From: Mycogone perniciosa | Taxonomy: Eukaryota > Ascomycota > Sordariomycetes > Hypocreales > Hypocreaceae | Assembly: GCA_025331125.1 (NCBI GenBank) | Contig: JAOALB010000199.1 | Location: forward strand, 1-64,000 | Length of the DNA: 64,000 nt | Reading direction: 5' to 3' | Shown here: positions 11,501 to 24,370 of the stretch, piece after piece | Layout of the letters: each line of letters starts with the position of its first letter | How positions within the stretch are numbered: the first letter of the stretch is position 1 | Made by a program: the position numbers and the translations under genes | Notes under the pieces: generated by a model | Told to the model about the DNA's origin: nothing | Databases searched by the model: none | What the model saw: the letters and a program-made list of their open reading frames with translations, nothing else

Positions 11501-14500
11501 TTATATTTTTATAGGTATTTAAAAAGATTAAGATATCATTTAAGTAAATAATTATAAAGATATTAAAGTATTTTTTAATATATTATTAATTATTTTTTAA
11601 AATATTATAAAAGTATTAATAAAGCTAAAAAGTATAACTAAGTATTTAAATAAACTATATTTAGTTTAAAATACAGTTATTTATTTATATCTTTCCTTAA
11701 TTTAGATAAAGTTATAAGCGCCTTTAAGATTTAGCGCTATAAACTATTTTTTTTATATAGTTTATCCTATAATTCTATAATTAACAGTAAAAGGGTTTTA
11801 TCTTTTATAGTAGCTTTATTAAGCTATTAATAGTTTATAATTAACTATAATTTACCTTTTCTTTTAATATAAATATAATAAAACAGCCTGCTTTTAATAA
11901 AGAGGGTTAAATATATCTTTTAGCTAATATATTATTTAAATAATTATATAGGCTTTTAAGCTCTTTTTTATTTAGATTATAAATTTTATAAAAGGTAGTG
12001 CTAATATTACTTTTAAATTTAATTATATAGTTTTATTAACTGTATTCTGGTAGTTTTATATTAAGTTTTTCCTTAAATAACTTATTATACTTCTAGTATT
12101 CTTTAAGGATATTCTATAGCTGTTTTAGTAATACTACTATTTTAAGGCTTTTTATTTTAAGTATTTTATTTATATTGTTAAATACTTTCTGTAAAAAGGC
12201 AATTATTTTTTAAATTTATTTATCTTTTCTTTTACTTTACTTAAATTTTACTTTTAGATAAATTGTTTTTATAATTAAATTAAAGGTAACTTTTTTAGTT
12301 TTTTTCTTTAGCGTATTTAAGGGTTCTATATAGGATTTCTGCTTTATAGCTAAAGCCTTTTTAATAATTTTAATTGCTAGAGAAGCTTTATTATTACGCT
12401 AATAAAGCTAGCTGTTCTCCCAGTTAATATTAAGGTTACTGCATTTTAATTAAAGGTAACTAAAAATAATATTATATTTATTAATATTTGCTATATTATA
12501 AAGAACTACTCTTTTACATTTAGCGCTTTTAAATTTAAAATAATTAGTCTTTCGCTTAATTTATCCGTTATTATATATAAAAGCTCCTTTTTTTGCCTAA
12601 TAAAGTTAGTATAGTCTAGTTTTCTCTTTTTAAAGTAACTGTAGGCAATTTATAGTTATAGCTGCAATAAAATTGCTTATTACTTTGCTATTTATTAGTA
12701 TATATAATTAATATCTTTTAATTATTGTTTTTAATTTAAAATATAGTAAATCTTTATTATTATTTTTATTATCTAATATTTTAAGAGATATAATTTATTA
12801 ATTATTACCCTATAGCCCTTGTATAAGTAATATTAATTATTTCTTAATTCCTTTTTTTATATAGATTTTGCAGTTAATTAGGGTTCTTTAAAGTAAATGC
12901 TACTTTTTCCTATTATAGGCGGTTTTTTATAGGTAATAAAGTTAAACTAGTTTTAATATAGCTTTTTTATAATTTAATTAATCTCTTTATCTTTTAAAGT
13001 AGGTTTATACTTTATATACTTTTATATTTACTATTTTTAAAGTTTTTCCTATAAGTAAATAGTATATTTCTTTTTAGTAGTATATATAGTCTAGTAATAA
13101 ATATAAGGTATTATTAGCTTATTATATATATTAATCCTTTAACTTGTTTTATTTATATATAATATACTTTAAACTATTATATTTTAAGTAATATTATTGA
13201 TTGCATTTAAACCTTTTACTATAGTAAAGGTACTATTTTATTAATTTCTCTTAGTAGTAAATATAGTATCCTTTAAACTTATATCCATTAAGTCTTTATA
13301 GTTAATAATATTTTTTTAGTGTTTTAGTATTTAATTTAATAATAATAATTTTAAAGTTTTAATACTATATAGTTATAACCTATTCTTTAAAAGTGTTATA
13401 ATCCTATATCTATATTAAAGGGTAGAATAGGATTTTAATTAAGAATATATTATACTTTACTTTTTTTTAAAAATATACTATATATTTATATATAATGCAA
13501 GTGACCTAGGATATAGTATAATGCGTTTTGTAAATAAGGTTATTTGCAGTATAGTTTTTTTATATATAGAAATATATAGGTTTTTTATATATAGTTAAAG
13601 TAATTAGGATAGCTTTAATAGTTATTTTATTATTAGTTTTATTTTATATATAGAGCTGTTTATATAGGTATAGGTTTATTTTATTTTATTATATACTTAT
13701 AGTAACTCTTTTAATTAAGTTTAAGTAATATTTATTTAGTTTACCTTTAAGGTTACTGTTTATAGGTAGTATACTTTCTAGTTTTAAAAGTATAGTACTA
13801 TATAGCAATCGTCTATATTATAAAGGGTTATTTTTATCTTTATTATTAGAGTTACTGCTGCTAGTCTATCTTTTATTGCCTGCAGTAATTTAGTTAAAAT
13901 ATTGGTAGTTAATTATAGCAATTATTTATTTATCTAGGATATTATTATCTGCTTTTATCTTTACTAGATTTATAAATAAAGCACTTATTATTATAGTATA
14001 TAGTTTAGCTAAGTAATATATAATTAATGGTTTTTAAAACTATATTAACTTTTTGTTTAGGTTTTAGTGCAGGCTTTTAAGGTTTATTAATTCTTAGTTT
14101 TTATAAAGCTTTATAGTCCTTTAAAATATATCCTAGTTTATTATAGTTATAATAAATAACTTTTACCTTTCTTTTTTAAATAGCGTTTAGATTTATTTAA
14201 TTTAGTCTTTTATTATTTAAGTTAGCGATATATATTTATTGCTTTTTACTTTAATTTATATCTTTTTAATATTTATAAACTTATTTAGTTTATTATTATC
14301 CTTTTTTTAAATTTAAATAAAGTTTATAAAGTAAATTATTTATATCTATATATTTTTTAATAAATTTAGTAATACTTTTATTATAAGTGAATTTATAAAT
14401 TTCCCTTTTAACTTTTAGTTTAAATCTATTATAAAAGCATTTAATAAAAGTAAAGTTTTTTTATTTAACTTTAAAAGTATAGTTTTTAAAGTATATAGTA

Positions 14501-15258
14501 TAATTAAAGTATTTTCCTTTTTAGATTAAGTTTATAAATTTATTTTCTATAGTGCATTCTTTATTAATATTATTAAAGATATTCTTTAATTTTTTTTTAA
14601 ATTAATTATAGTTAATAAATATAAACTATATTTATTTATTAGCTTTACTTTTATTATTAAAAAAATCCCTTTAAGTAGGTTTAAACTACTTTAAGGCATT
14701 TCTTTTAAGTTATTTAACAGTTAAAAGGACTTTATTAGTTTTTATACTAAAGCTGGTTAAAAAGTAGGTAAAGTAGTTATATAGTTAAGTGAGAAATGGT
14801 TAGAGTGCTATAATACTTTTATTAAAGGGTTTAAGGGGCTATATTTTAAGCGACTCTTTTAAGTCTTTTAGTCGGTTTTTTTTAGGGTTTGGTATAAGGT
14901 TTAGAGTAGGTGGGGCTTGATTCTGTAAGTTTGTGATAGTCGCCTGCTGTTAGTGAATTATTTAGTTAAGCTTAGCGTTTTTAGCAATTAAATATTAATA
15001 GCGTTACTTTTATTTTACGCGGTTAGCTTTTATATATTAAAAGGCTTCCTTTATATAAATGCGTAATTGTTCCGTTTTATTGGCTTTATCTTTATCTTTG
15101 CTTTTATTTATATTATTATCTTTATTATTATCCTGTCCTTAGCGAGGAGGTAGGATAGAGGGTAGAGTGTTAAGATTATTGGAAGAGGATACTGTAGCGG
15201 ATATATTTGCGGTATTGCTTAAGATTTTTAGTGGCCTTTTAAATAAAAGTCTTTAATA

Positions 15259-15646
15259 TATAATAATCTGGGTTAATTTTTAATAGTTAAACCGAGGTTT
15301 ATAGGGTTTATATTAATAAAAAAGTTAAAAATAAATATTAAGTAGGGTAATATAGTTACTATTTTATAGAATAGGTAGTTTAAGTAAATGATTATATTAA
15401 TAACTATTTAAATAATTATATTAAATAATTATAATTTATCTAGTTTTATATATAAAAGAGATATATAGTAAATATATTTAAATTATTTGGATTATAGTAA
15501 TCCTGTTAATCTAGGATTATAGTTTTATATAGTAATCCCTTTTATAGGATTGCGCTTATAGCTATAATCTATTAGTAATTGGTTGGAGGTTCCGATATTC
15601 TGCCGTGGTCCTGTGACCAGGTCTTTGATATGGTCGGGTCGTGATA
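15259..15646 (-). repeat. Gypsy-A LTR (5' LTR in element sense)
   Basis: 388 bp, the partner of 8117-8504. Its last 70 bp (about 15577-15646) retain many C and G bases lost from the other LTR, so RIP was uneven between two sequences that were identical at insertion. Confidence 0.9.
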
Positions 15647-17798
15647 TACTAGGGGTTTTTAATAATTAAAAGGAATAGATTTCAACTAAATGTTTGCCTT
15701 AATAGCTGTTCCTTTTACCTAGTAGCTTTTATTAGCTTTAACTACTATCTATAACTAGGAAATTAAATAAATCGACTTTATTAATATATTCCTTAACAGG
15801 ATACTTAAAGAAACTATTTTCTTAAATTTCCTTAAAGGATTTAAAGACTATACTAGTTAAGCTTCCTTTAAAATTAAGTTTATTTTTAGAAAGCTAGGTT
15901 ATAACCTTAATATAGATTAGGTTATTTAGTTACAGAAAGCTTTTTATAGCCTGAAACAGTCCCTTAAACAATAGTAACAGGCTTTATAAGCTTTAGGAAA
16001 TAAACTAAGATATAATCATTTAATTTCTAACTCTATTATTCTCTATAATTTAAATAATAGTATTTTTATTGTTATTTATATAGATAACTGTTTTTTTATT
16101 AGACTAGATAAAGAAGCTATAGCCTAGTTAAAGCTAGCTTTTAATAAAGTCTATACTATAAAAGATAAAGGCCCTGCCTTTTTTTTTAAGGGTTTAAATA
16201 ATTAAGGATAGAAAAAAAGGCCTTTTTTAGCTTTCCTAGAAATAATATATTATTAAAGCTATAGAGTTTTTTTAAACCTTTAAAACTCTAAGCCTATTTA
16301 ATTACCCTCGCAGCCCTTTATTTTAGCTAATAAAACTATAACTAAACTAAATAAAGTTAATACTAAGCTTTTTCAAGCTATTATTAGTACTATTATTTAC
16401 TTAATAACTTATATTTAAGTAGATATTAGCTTTTTAGTTTAGTGGCTAGCTAGATAATTTCAAGGCCTTTATAAAGAGCACTTAAATGCAGCCTGTAACC
16501 TATTACAGTATTTAAATAGTACCTAGGATCTAGCTATTTAATATACTAGAAAATCTAGCCCTATACCTATTAGCTATTATAATAGTGATTTTACTAGGGA
16601 TAAAGAATTAAGTAAATTGATTTATAGCTATATTATTATAGTTATTAATAGGCTAATTAGCTGGAAATAAAAAAGGGGCTTAATTATCTATCTCTTTACG
16701 CTAAAAGCAGAGTTTATAGCTTTTATAGAACCTACTAGAGAGATTTAATAGCTTATTAGCCTAAATAAAGAGGTAGATTAACTAATTAAATAGCTAATAT
16801 CGCTATTTAACGATAATAAAGGTGCTATTTCTACCTTAAATAACCCTACCCTTTATAATTAAATAAAATATACTCTATTACGGTTTAATTATATTAGGGA
16901 ATAGGTTAAAAATAGCGTTATTATAGTTAGCTATCTAGAAACTAGTAAAACGGTTACTGATAAGCTTATTAAGCCTCTTTTAAGTCTGAAATTAAGGAAT
17001 TTTATAAGTCTCCTTAATCTTAAAATTTTACCTAAAGTATATACCTAAGGTTCTTACCTTTTTTATAGCTATTAGCTATTTTATAGTTATTAACTATCTT
17101 TATTATTTTCAGCTATATTAGCGATCCTTTTTATTTTTTATATTCTAGTTACTTTCCTATATTTAGATCCTCTATTTACTTTAAAGTTATATAGGATAGT
17201 ATCTATTTTAAAGGGAGTGTTAAAAAAGGAGGGCTAAAAAGTAAGGATTTTAGTGTATTTAGGTAACCTTCCTATTCTGGCTAGACCTAGAATTAGGCCC
17301 AATAATAGGACCGAGCACTAAAGGAATTTTGGTGTAAGTTAGGAAATTTCTGTTATTTTCAACAATAATAATTAAGCTAGGACCAGCTACCCTGCCTACC
17401 CTAAACTTAATATAATAGGTATAATGGCTATTGTGAAAAATCTGACTAAAATGCTTTCCTGTTTATATAACTATAAGTCGATTTAGACGATTTCCTATAT
17501 AAATAAATTTTGCGGAAAATAAGAATAAGGCTATAAACCTAATTCTGCTGCTGTACTCCTATTATTTAGTTGGAGGACTATTATAAAAGATAAAGCTATT
17601 ATTTATATAATCACTTCTATACTGGCTATATATACACTAGATCTTCTATAGCTTTTAGCTATTAAATTATTTACAATTTAATTATTTATTTATTATTAAC
17701 TTAATTAAACTCTTAGTCGTTTTTTTATTACTGTATTATATACAGCTTCCTAGAAGCTATATATAAATAAGGTTTAGTATAACCTTATTATTTTAATA
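15647..17798 (+). mobile_element. Copia retrotransposon, 3' half (RT, RNase H, 3' LTR), RIP-dead
   Basis: This continues the copia reading frame interrupted at 8116. Removing the gypsy and one target duplication rejoins the motif K-A-K-L-I-A-R-G-F. Landmarks on plus are F-Y-S-L-K-Q-S (about 15939-15960), the RT active-site region V-I-Y-I-D-N-C (about 16070-16092), the RNase H stretch F-N-D-N-K-G-A-I-S (about 16807-16833) and K-L-I-K-P-L (about 16960-16977). A polypurine tract (aaagggag, 17210-17217) abuts the 3' LTR at 17218. Stops throughout are TAA/TAG, consistent with RIP. Confidence 0.85.
17218..17798 (+). repeat. Copia 3' LTR (581 bp)
   Basis: It starts TGTTAAAAAAGG right after a polypurine tract and ends ttttaata (TTTTAACA after RIP). 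A partial reverse-complement copy lies at 19992-20483. Confidence 0.8.
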
Positions 17799-17977
17799 AA
17801 AGCAGATTTTTATTCCCTTTAATAATAAGTTTTATATATAAGCTTTATTTAGAAACTACTTAAATAGCCTAGCTAAATATTTAAATAAGTTTAAAACTTT
17901 AAACTTTATTAACTAAATATATTAATAGCCATAAATCTTAGAAGATATTAAAGTATTTATATAAGCCTATAAACTAT

Positions 17978-18251
17978 TGTCGCGGAGCGCGGTATAGCTA
18001 TATAGAGTATAGAGAGAAATGGGAATAAAGCTTGATTCTAGTAATAAAGATACCGTAATGGCCTCGCTATATATACTCATAGCTAATATAAAGGAAAACG
18101 TAGAATATATGCGTTGTAAGCGCCTATACAGTCTAATATATCGCTTACGCGATATGTATGTCAGCTAGTATCTGCTATATAAGCAGATAAGAGCTCCCTA
18201 GCGCTGATAAGTGCTGATAAGTAGTAGGTCCTTAGCCTACCTAACCTAACA
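17978..18251 (-). repeat. Solo LTR, family C copy 1, with perfect target duplication
   Basis: 274 bp, TG..CA in both readings, flanked by identical 5-bp repeats actat (17973-17977 and 18252-18256). It is the reverse complement of the copy at 23742-24014. No internal retrotransposon sequence of this family is seen in the window, so this is a solo LTR. It is only mildly RIP-mutated although it sits inside the AT-rich block. Confidence 0.88.
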
Positions 18252-19027
18252 ACTATATATTAAAATAAAGGCTTTGCAATCTTTACTATAAAGCTTCCTT
18301 TAACTATTACTAGTTTTATTTTATATATAGTTAAATATCTCTATTAATTATATTATACTATTACTTAAATCTTACTATTATAATACTATTTATAAATATT
18401 TATTAATAATAGTCTATTACTTTATAAAAATACTTTTTTTATATTTAGTATTTTACTATTAATAAAAAAGCTAATTAATATATTTATTTATAGAATTTAC
18501 TGCCTTTATAATATATTTCATAATATTATATTAAACTGCAGTATATAGTTTATATTAAAATTCTAAAAATAAGTTTTAAAGTGATTAAAAATTATATTAA
18601 AATAATTATTAACCTTTTACTTTTAAACTAATAGCTAAATTAAAAGAGCCTTTTTATATTAATATTATTATTAAGCAATTTAAATATATTATTATATAGT
18701 AATTAGCTAAAAATGTATAAAGTTAAAAAAAAGTAATATAAAACTTTTATAAAGGAAACCTAAAAAAGCTAAGCCTACTATAATAGATATTAAAAGGAAT
18801 TATAAAAAAGAAATAGCTAAAAAAAAACTAATACCTATAAAGTATTAATTAAAAACTATACTGCGCCAAAGCCTATAACTAAACTATATATTATTAATAT
18901 TAAAAACTATATAATTCGCCCTATTTACCTTTATATTAAAAGTATTAAAATAAATTACTTAAAATGTTAATTTATATAAGTAATATAGCTATTTATAGCC
19001 AAATAGCGCAATAAAGAGGGGGGGTAC
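18252..19027 (+). mobile_element. Second RIP-degraded 3'-internal fragment of gypsy family B
   Basis: About 18720-19025 matches about 660-975 with C-to-T and G-to-A differences, and it ends in the same purine run before the LTR-like repeat. 18252-18720 is AT-rich; I see no confident match or domain there. Confidence 0.5.
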
Positions 19028-19271
19028 TATTATAGCACTAACTATAACGCTATATTAACGCCCTGTTATATAAACCCCGGTTATATCACTAGGCCCCAAC
19101 TCGTTCCTAGCTATAGCTTTCTATAAAGCCTTAGGGCTTTCTTGCTCTATACAGCATAACAACAATATTTGCCTTAACCTGCCTTTCTATACCATAATAG
19201 CCTTAAGGCTTTCTCGCTCTCTACGGCATAATAATAATATTTGCCTTAACCTGCCTTTCTATACTATAATA
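19028..19271 (+). repeat. LTR-like repeat, family B copy 2, with a 72-bp internal tandem duplication
   Basis: It matches 980-1151, but its last 70 bp or so occur twice in tandem (period 72: units start at 19129 and 19201). It abuts the gypsy-A fragment that begins about 19272. Confidence 0.7.
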
Positions 19272-22200
19272 TAATCCTTTTTAATAAATTTATAAAAGTT
19301 TTATATAATACTTTTATAGTTTTTAATAAATTATTAATAATAATTAATAAATTTCAAAAAGCTTTAAACTTTTTTAACTATTATAAATATAAGCTAATCT
19401 TTTATTATTTATACTTTTAATCAATTTATATATATTTCTTTAAAAGTAATAATATACTTTAAAAAAATAACCTTTTATATATAAAATATATATTCCTTTA
19501 TTTTTATAAATAGTTTAGTATTTTATAATATTTATAATACTTTATAAATATATTCTTTATATCCTTTAAAGGTATTTAAAAAGATTAAAATATTATTTAA
19601 ATAAATAATTATAAAGATATTAAAATATATTCTTAATATATTATTAATTATTTTTTAAAATATTATAAAACTATTAATAAAATTAAAAGGTATAATTTAA
19701 TATTTAAATAAACTATACTTAATTTAAAAGGCAGTTATTTATTTATATTCTTTTTTAATTTAAGCAAAGTTATAAGTACCTTTAAAGTTTAATACTTTAA
19801 ACTACTTTTTTTATATAATTTATTCTATAATTCTATAATTAATAGTAATAATGTTTTATTTTTAATAATAGCTTTAAATAAACTATAAATTGTTTCTAAT
19901 TAACTATAGTTTATGTTTTTTTTAATATAAATATAATAAAATAGTTTATTTTTAATAAAAAACATTAAATATACCTTTTAATTAATATATTTGTTAAAAT
20001 AATAAGGTTATACTAAACCTTATTTATATATAGTTTCTGGGAAGCTATATATAATATAGTAATAAAGAACTACCTAAAAGTTTAATTAGGTTAATAATAA
20101 ATAAATAATTAAATTATAAATAATCTAATAGCTAAAAGCTATAAAATATCTAGTGTATATACAGCTAGTATAAAAGTAATTATATAAATAATAGCTTTGT
20201 CTTTTATAATAGTCCTTTAACTAGATAATAGGAATATAGTGGTAGAATTAGGTTTATAGCCCTAATTTTATTTTCCGTAAAATTTATTTATATAGGAAAT
20301 CGGCTAAATCGACTTACAGCCATACAAACAGGAAACCATTTTAGTTAGATTTTTCACAATAGCCATTATAGCCATTATATTGAGTCTAGGGTAGGCGGGA
20401 TAGCTGGTCCTAGCTTAATTGTTATCGTTAAAGATAATAGAAATTTCCTAACTTATACTAAAGTTCCTCCGGAACTCGGTATAAATAAAGTTATTTATAG
20501 TATAATCCTTTATATATAAAAATATACTAGTCTTTTATATATATTCAAAATACTTAAAATAGCTTTGATAGCTATTTTATTATATATTTATAGCAATTCT
20601 TTTAATTAAATTTAAATAGTATTTATTTAATTTACTTTTAAAGTTATTATATATAAATAATATATCTTTTAATTTTAAAAGTATAATATTATATAGTAAT
20701 AGTTTATATTATAAAAAGTTATTTTTATCTTTATTATTAAAGTTACTGCTATTAGTTTATTCTTTATTACTTATAGTAATTTAATTAAAATATTAATAGT
20801 TAATTATAGTAATTATATATTTATTTAAGATACTATTATCTTTATTTAACTTTATATAATTATAGTTTAAATTTTATTTTATTAAACTATTTAAATAGAG
20901 TTAATATTTATTTATTTTATTTTCTTTAAAGATATCTTCAAAAATTCAAGATTTAAATTTTAACCAATATCCCTTTTAATTTATTATATATATTTCTTTA
21001 AGTTATTTTAAATATTACCTGCTTTTATTATGATTAAATCTATAAATAAAATAGCTACTATTTTAGTATATAGTCTAGCTAAATAATATATAATTAATTG
21101 CTTTGAAAATTAAATTGACCTTTTATTTAAGTTTTAATATAAACTTTCAAAGTTTCCTAACTTTTTGCTTTTATAAAGCTTTATAATCCTTTAAAATATA
21201 TTTTAGTCTATTATAATTATAAGAAATAACCTTTACTTTTCCTTTTTTAAAAGTATTTAAATTTATTTAATTAAACTCTTTATTATTTAAGTTAATAATA
21301 TATTTCTATTACTTTTTACTTTAATTTCTATATTTTTAATATTTATAAACTTTCTTAAATTACTATTATTTCTTTTTTATATTTCAATAAAGTTTATAAA
21401 GTAAACTATTTATATATTTACATTTTTCAATAAATTTAATAATACTTTTATTATAAAAGAATTTATAAACTTCCCTTTTAACTTTAATTTAAACTTATTA
21501 TAAAAGTATTTAATAAAAGTAAAGTTTTCTTATTTATTTATTATAGTATATATTTTATTAATATTATTAAAGATATTTTTTAATTCTTTTTTAAATTATT
21601 TATAGCTAGTAAATATAAATTATAGTTATTTATTAACTTTATTTTTAGTATTAAAGAAATCCCTTTAAATACATTTAAATTACTTTAAAGTATTTCCTTT
21701 AAATTATTTAGCAGTTAAAAAGACTTTATCAATATTTATATTAAAGCTGGTTAACAAGTAGGGAAAATAGTTATATAGTTAAATAAAAAATAGTTAAAGT
21801 ACTATTGTACTTTTATTAAAGGGTTTAAAAGGTTATATTTTAAGTAACTTTTTTAAGTCCTTTAAAGATTGATTCCCTTTAAGGTTTAGTATAAAGTTTA
21901 GAGTATATATAGGCAATATTTAATTTTATAAATTATCATAGTTATTTATTATTAGTAAATTATTTAATTAAACTTAGCGTTTTAAATACTTAAATACTAA
22001 TAGTATTACTTTGATTTTATATAATTAACTTTTATATATTAAAAGGCTTCCTTTAAATAATTTTATAAAATTAGCAATTTTAATAAATATAATTTATTAA
22101 TAACTATTCAAGTAACTATATTAATCATTATAATTTATCTAGTTTTATATATAAAAGAGATATATAATAAATATATTTAGATTATATATAGATTATAGTT

Positions 22201-22370
22201 ATATTGGATTACCTTAGCTTATATTCTATAATTTAAGTAATCTGTAGTTTATAGTAATCCAAGTAATCCTTTCTAATTAAATAGTCGTTCTATTGTTTTT
22301 CCGAGGTATATACCGCCCTGGACCCTTTATACGGCTATAAAAGCGTCAGGTTATAACACTTAACCTAATA
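19272..22370 (-). mobile_element. Degenerate gypsy-A fragment, internally deleted, RIP-dead
   Basis: 19272-19980 parallels 11220-11930 (RT/RNase H), and about 20520-22050 parallels about 13690-15060 (gag). The zinc-knuckle relic on minus (N-Y-N-R-L-K-Y-I-L-K-D-Y-K) lies at about 21173-21232. The intervening pol part is missing, and a partial copia LTR occupies 19992-20483. The end (about 22080-22370) resembles the gypsy-A LTR but is rearranged. It is more mutated than the element at 8117, so it is older or more intensely RIPed. Confidence 0.75.
19992..20483 (-). repeat. Partial copia LTR inserted in gypsy-A fragment
   Basis: This is the reverse complement of the 17218-17798 LTR, starting tgttaaaataataagg. 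It lacks about 100 bp corresponding to the first part of that LTR. Confidence 0.75.
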
Positions 22371-22457
22371 AATATATATATAATATTATAAAAGTATTTA
22401 ACTTATATTTAAAATTAAAATAATTTTTAATTCATTTATATTATTATTATTATTATT

Positions 22458-22499
<42 letters not shown>

Positions 22500-22780
22500 T
22501 TAATAAATTACTATAATTTAATAGAAATATAATAAAAATATAAAGAAATTATACATAAATTATATTTAATTAAAGTTAATTAACCTATTATATTATAAAA
22601 ATTAAACTATATCTTATATATGTCTCTATAATAAACATAAAAAATTGTATTTTATGACTTAAAGTTAAATTATATTATAAAAAAACTAACGTTTTTTTCA
22701 TTAGTTTTTAAAGGACCTATTAATAAATAAAGTAATATAAATACTTTTTTAAAAAGTTATATATTTAAAAGTTACATGGC
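22371..22780. other. AT-rich sequence with a TA microsatellite
   Basis: A TTA-rich run is followed by about 38 bp of pure TA (about 22459-22496). No gene or repeat match is seen. Base composition changes sharply at about 22781. Confidence 0.6.
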
Positions 22781-23736
22781 TATTCTTGCAAAGGGTCTGA
22801 TAAGGTTATAGGGGCTGGGTCAGGTTAAGCTGACCTGTTAGAGTTCATCCGACCGAGTCAGATCAGGTACTTAGACCCCTGTAGGGGTGGGATGATAAAG
22901 GGGGGGGAGGGTCAGTTGGTCTATCTACCCCAAAATGTAAGCCCATACCGTGCATGTGGATTAGTGACCTTATATGTTATGTAACGTTTTCTTTACAAGC
23001 AGTCAAGGGCTGACATGTGATCTTATGCAATCTTGAGCATAGTACACTTACAATTCGCGTTTTTAGCTAGCATACAGTTTCTAGTAGTGTCGACATCGTG
23101 ACGGGTAATGAAAAAAGCCAACCAGTTAAGCCCACACTCTAGGGCACAAAGATCCACGAGCGCCTTCACTATAGATCTCCTATAGCAAAGTAACCTCGAT
23201 CACACTCGGTCTTGGAACTCTGTCTGACTCAAGGGCTATAAAGTGATTCACGACTTGACACCCTCGTACCAACTTACTTGTCTTCCTCATATAGAGTAGT
23301 CTCCGCCTACGCATCTCTCCTCCGGTCACTCTTGGACATGATCGCCACATTCCCAAGGGGACGCCCAGAGATTTTAGAATGCATCCTTACTTTGCTTTAT
23401 GTAGCTATTCTAATAAAGCTGGGCTAGTTCATAACGTGGTCTCTGAGGTTACGTACGCAGGCCAACGAAGAAAATGACAATCCATACTATGCGGGCGCTT
23501 CGTATTACATACCCACCTCAAGGAGGTTACTATCCGTCTCTCCGGCCCCGCTTTCCGACTGCTCGGTATTATTGGAACTCGACTACTAGAGCTCTCACCA
23601 GGAAGCTTGTTCATACTGCGACGAACCGAATCTTTAGTCAAGGCAGCCTTGATCAAGTTGACCAACGGGCTCCAGCTCGATCGGACTATCTGTACCAACA
23701 TCTGAAGATAGTCAGAAAGCCAATTTCACAATGAAA
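22781..23736. other. GC-balanced unique sequence with no recognised gene
   Basis: Normal base composition right after the AT-rich block. Overlapping open frames occur on both strands at about 23429-23734 (90 aa on minus, 86 aa on plus). Neither has a recognisable domain, a signal peptide or a family resemblance I can name. This may be unmutated mobile-element debris or a young gene; I cannot tell. Confidence 0.4.
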
Positions 23737-23741
23737 CTATC

Positions 23742-24014
23742 TGTTGGGTTAGGTAGGCTAGGGACCCACCGCTTATCAGCGCTTATTAGCGCTAGAGAAC
23801 TCTTATCTGCTTATACAGCAGATACAAGCTGACATACACATCGCATAAGCGATGTGTCAGACTGTATAGGCGCTTGCAACGCATACATTCTACATTTTCC
23901 TTTATGTTAGCTATGTGGATATATAGCGAGGCCATTACGGCACATTCTCTGATAGAAAAAAGCTTCATTACTCATCTCTCGATGCTCCACATAGCTGTGC
24001 CGCGCTCCGTCACA
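23742..24014 (+). repeat. Solo LTR, family C copy 2, with perfect target duplication
   Basis: 273 bp, from TGTTGGGTTAGG to GCTCCGTCACA, flanked by identical ctatc at 23737-23741 and 24015-24019. It matches 17978-18251 in reverse complement. It retains its C and G bases, being shorter than the repeat length RIP is generally thought to need. It stands 357 bp upstream of the secreted-protein gene at 24371. Confidence 0.92.
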
Positions 24015-24270
24015 CTATCCAATGATAGTTATAGCTTTGTGGTAGTATATCTTGTCAATATACGCTATCATCCTATACAGTATGGCTAATGGCCCACCCT
24101 CTTGTCGCTGTTCGCTCCATAAGGTGAGATTTTACGGAAGGTAATCAAACACGCCGATCACGAAGAACGAAGACATGATCAGGCCGTGTCAATCGGCGCA
24201 AATAGCGAAGCCACGCGAGCTTAGGCGGTGTCGGGCGAGCCCAATTGAAGATCCATTCACCATCACAAGG

Positions 24271-24278
24271 TATAAATA
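24271..24278 (+). promoter_or_regulatory. TATA-like box of the small secreted protein gene
   Basis: TATAAATA lies about 93 bp before the start codon at 24371, followed by a pyrimidine/A-rich leader. No experimental support. Confidence 0.4.
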
Positions 24279-24370
24279 AACGTATATTTGTCTTTCAAAG
24301 TGTGAAATACCGTTAGCCATTCTCTAAAATTCAAGTATACCCGTTCTCAAAATCGTCGCAACACTCTGAA

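Larger units (their letters stand above)
8117..15646 (-). mobile_element. Full-length gypsy-A LTR retrotransposon (7530 bp), RIP-dead, nested in copia
   Basis: Two directly repeated 388-bp LTRs (8117-8504 and 15259-15646) bound a 6.75-kb interior. Sense is minus. A gag zinc knuckle lies at about 14105-14165, the RT motif F-I-I-I-Y-L-N-D-I-L-I-F at about 11524-11560, and a polypurine tract (on minus, caggaaaggga) abuts the LTR at 8504. The insertion is flanked by tgcta (8112-8116) and tacta (15647-15651), a 5-bp target duplication differing by one G-to-A. Every recognised domain is riddled with TAA/TAG, and the zinc-knuckle Cys and His codons now read Tyr, as expected from RIP. The element is not functional. 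Confidence 0.92.

Noticed and set aside
22441..22500. TA run as a centromere or origin signal
   Set aside because: A simple microsatellite in AT-rich DNA; nothing else supports such a role.
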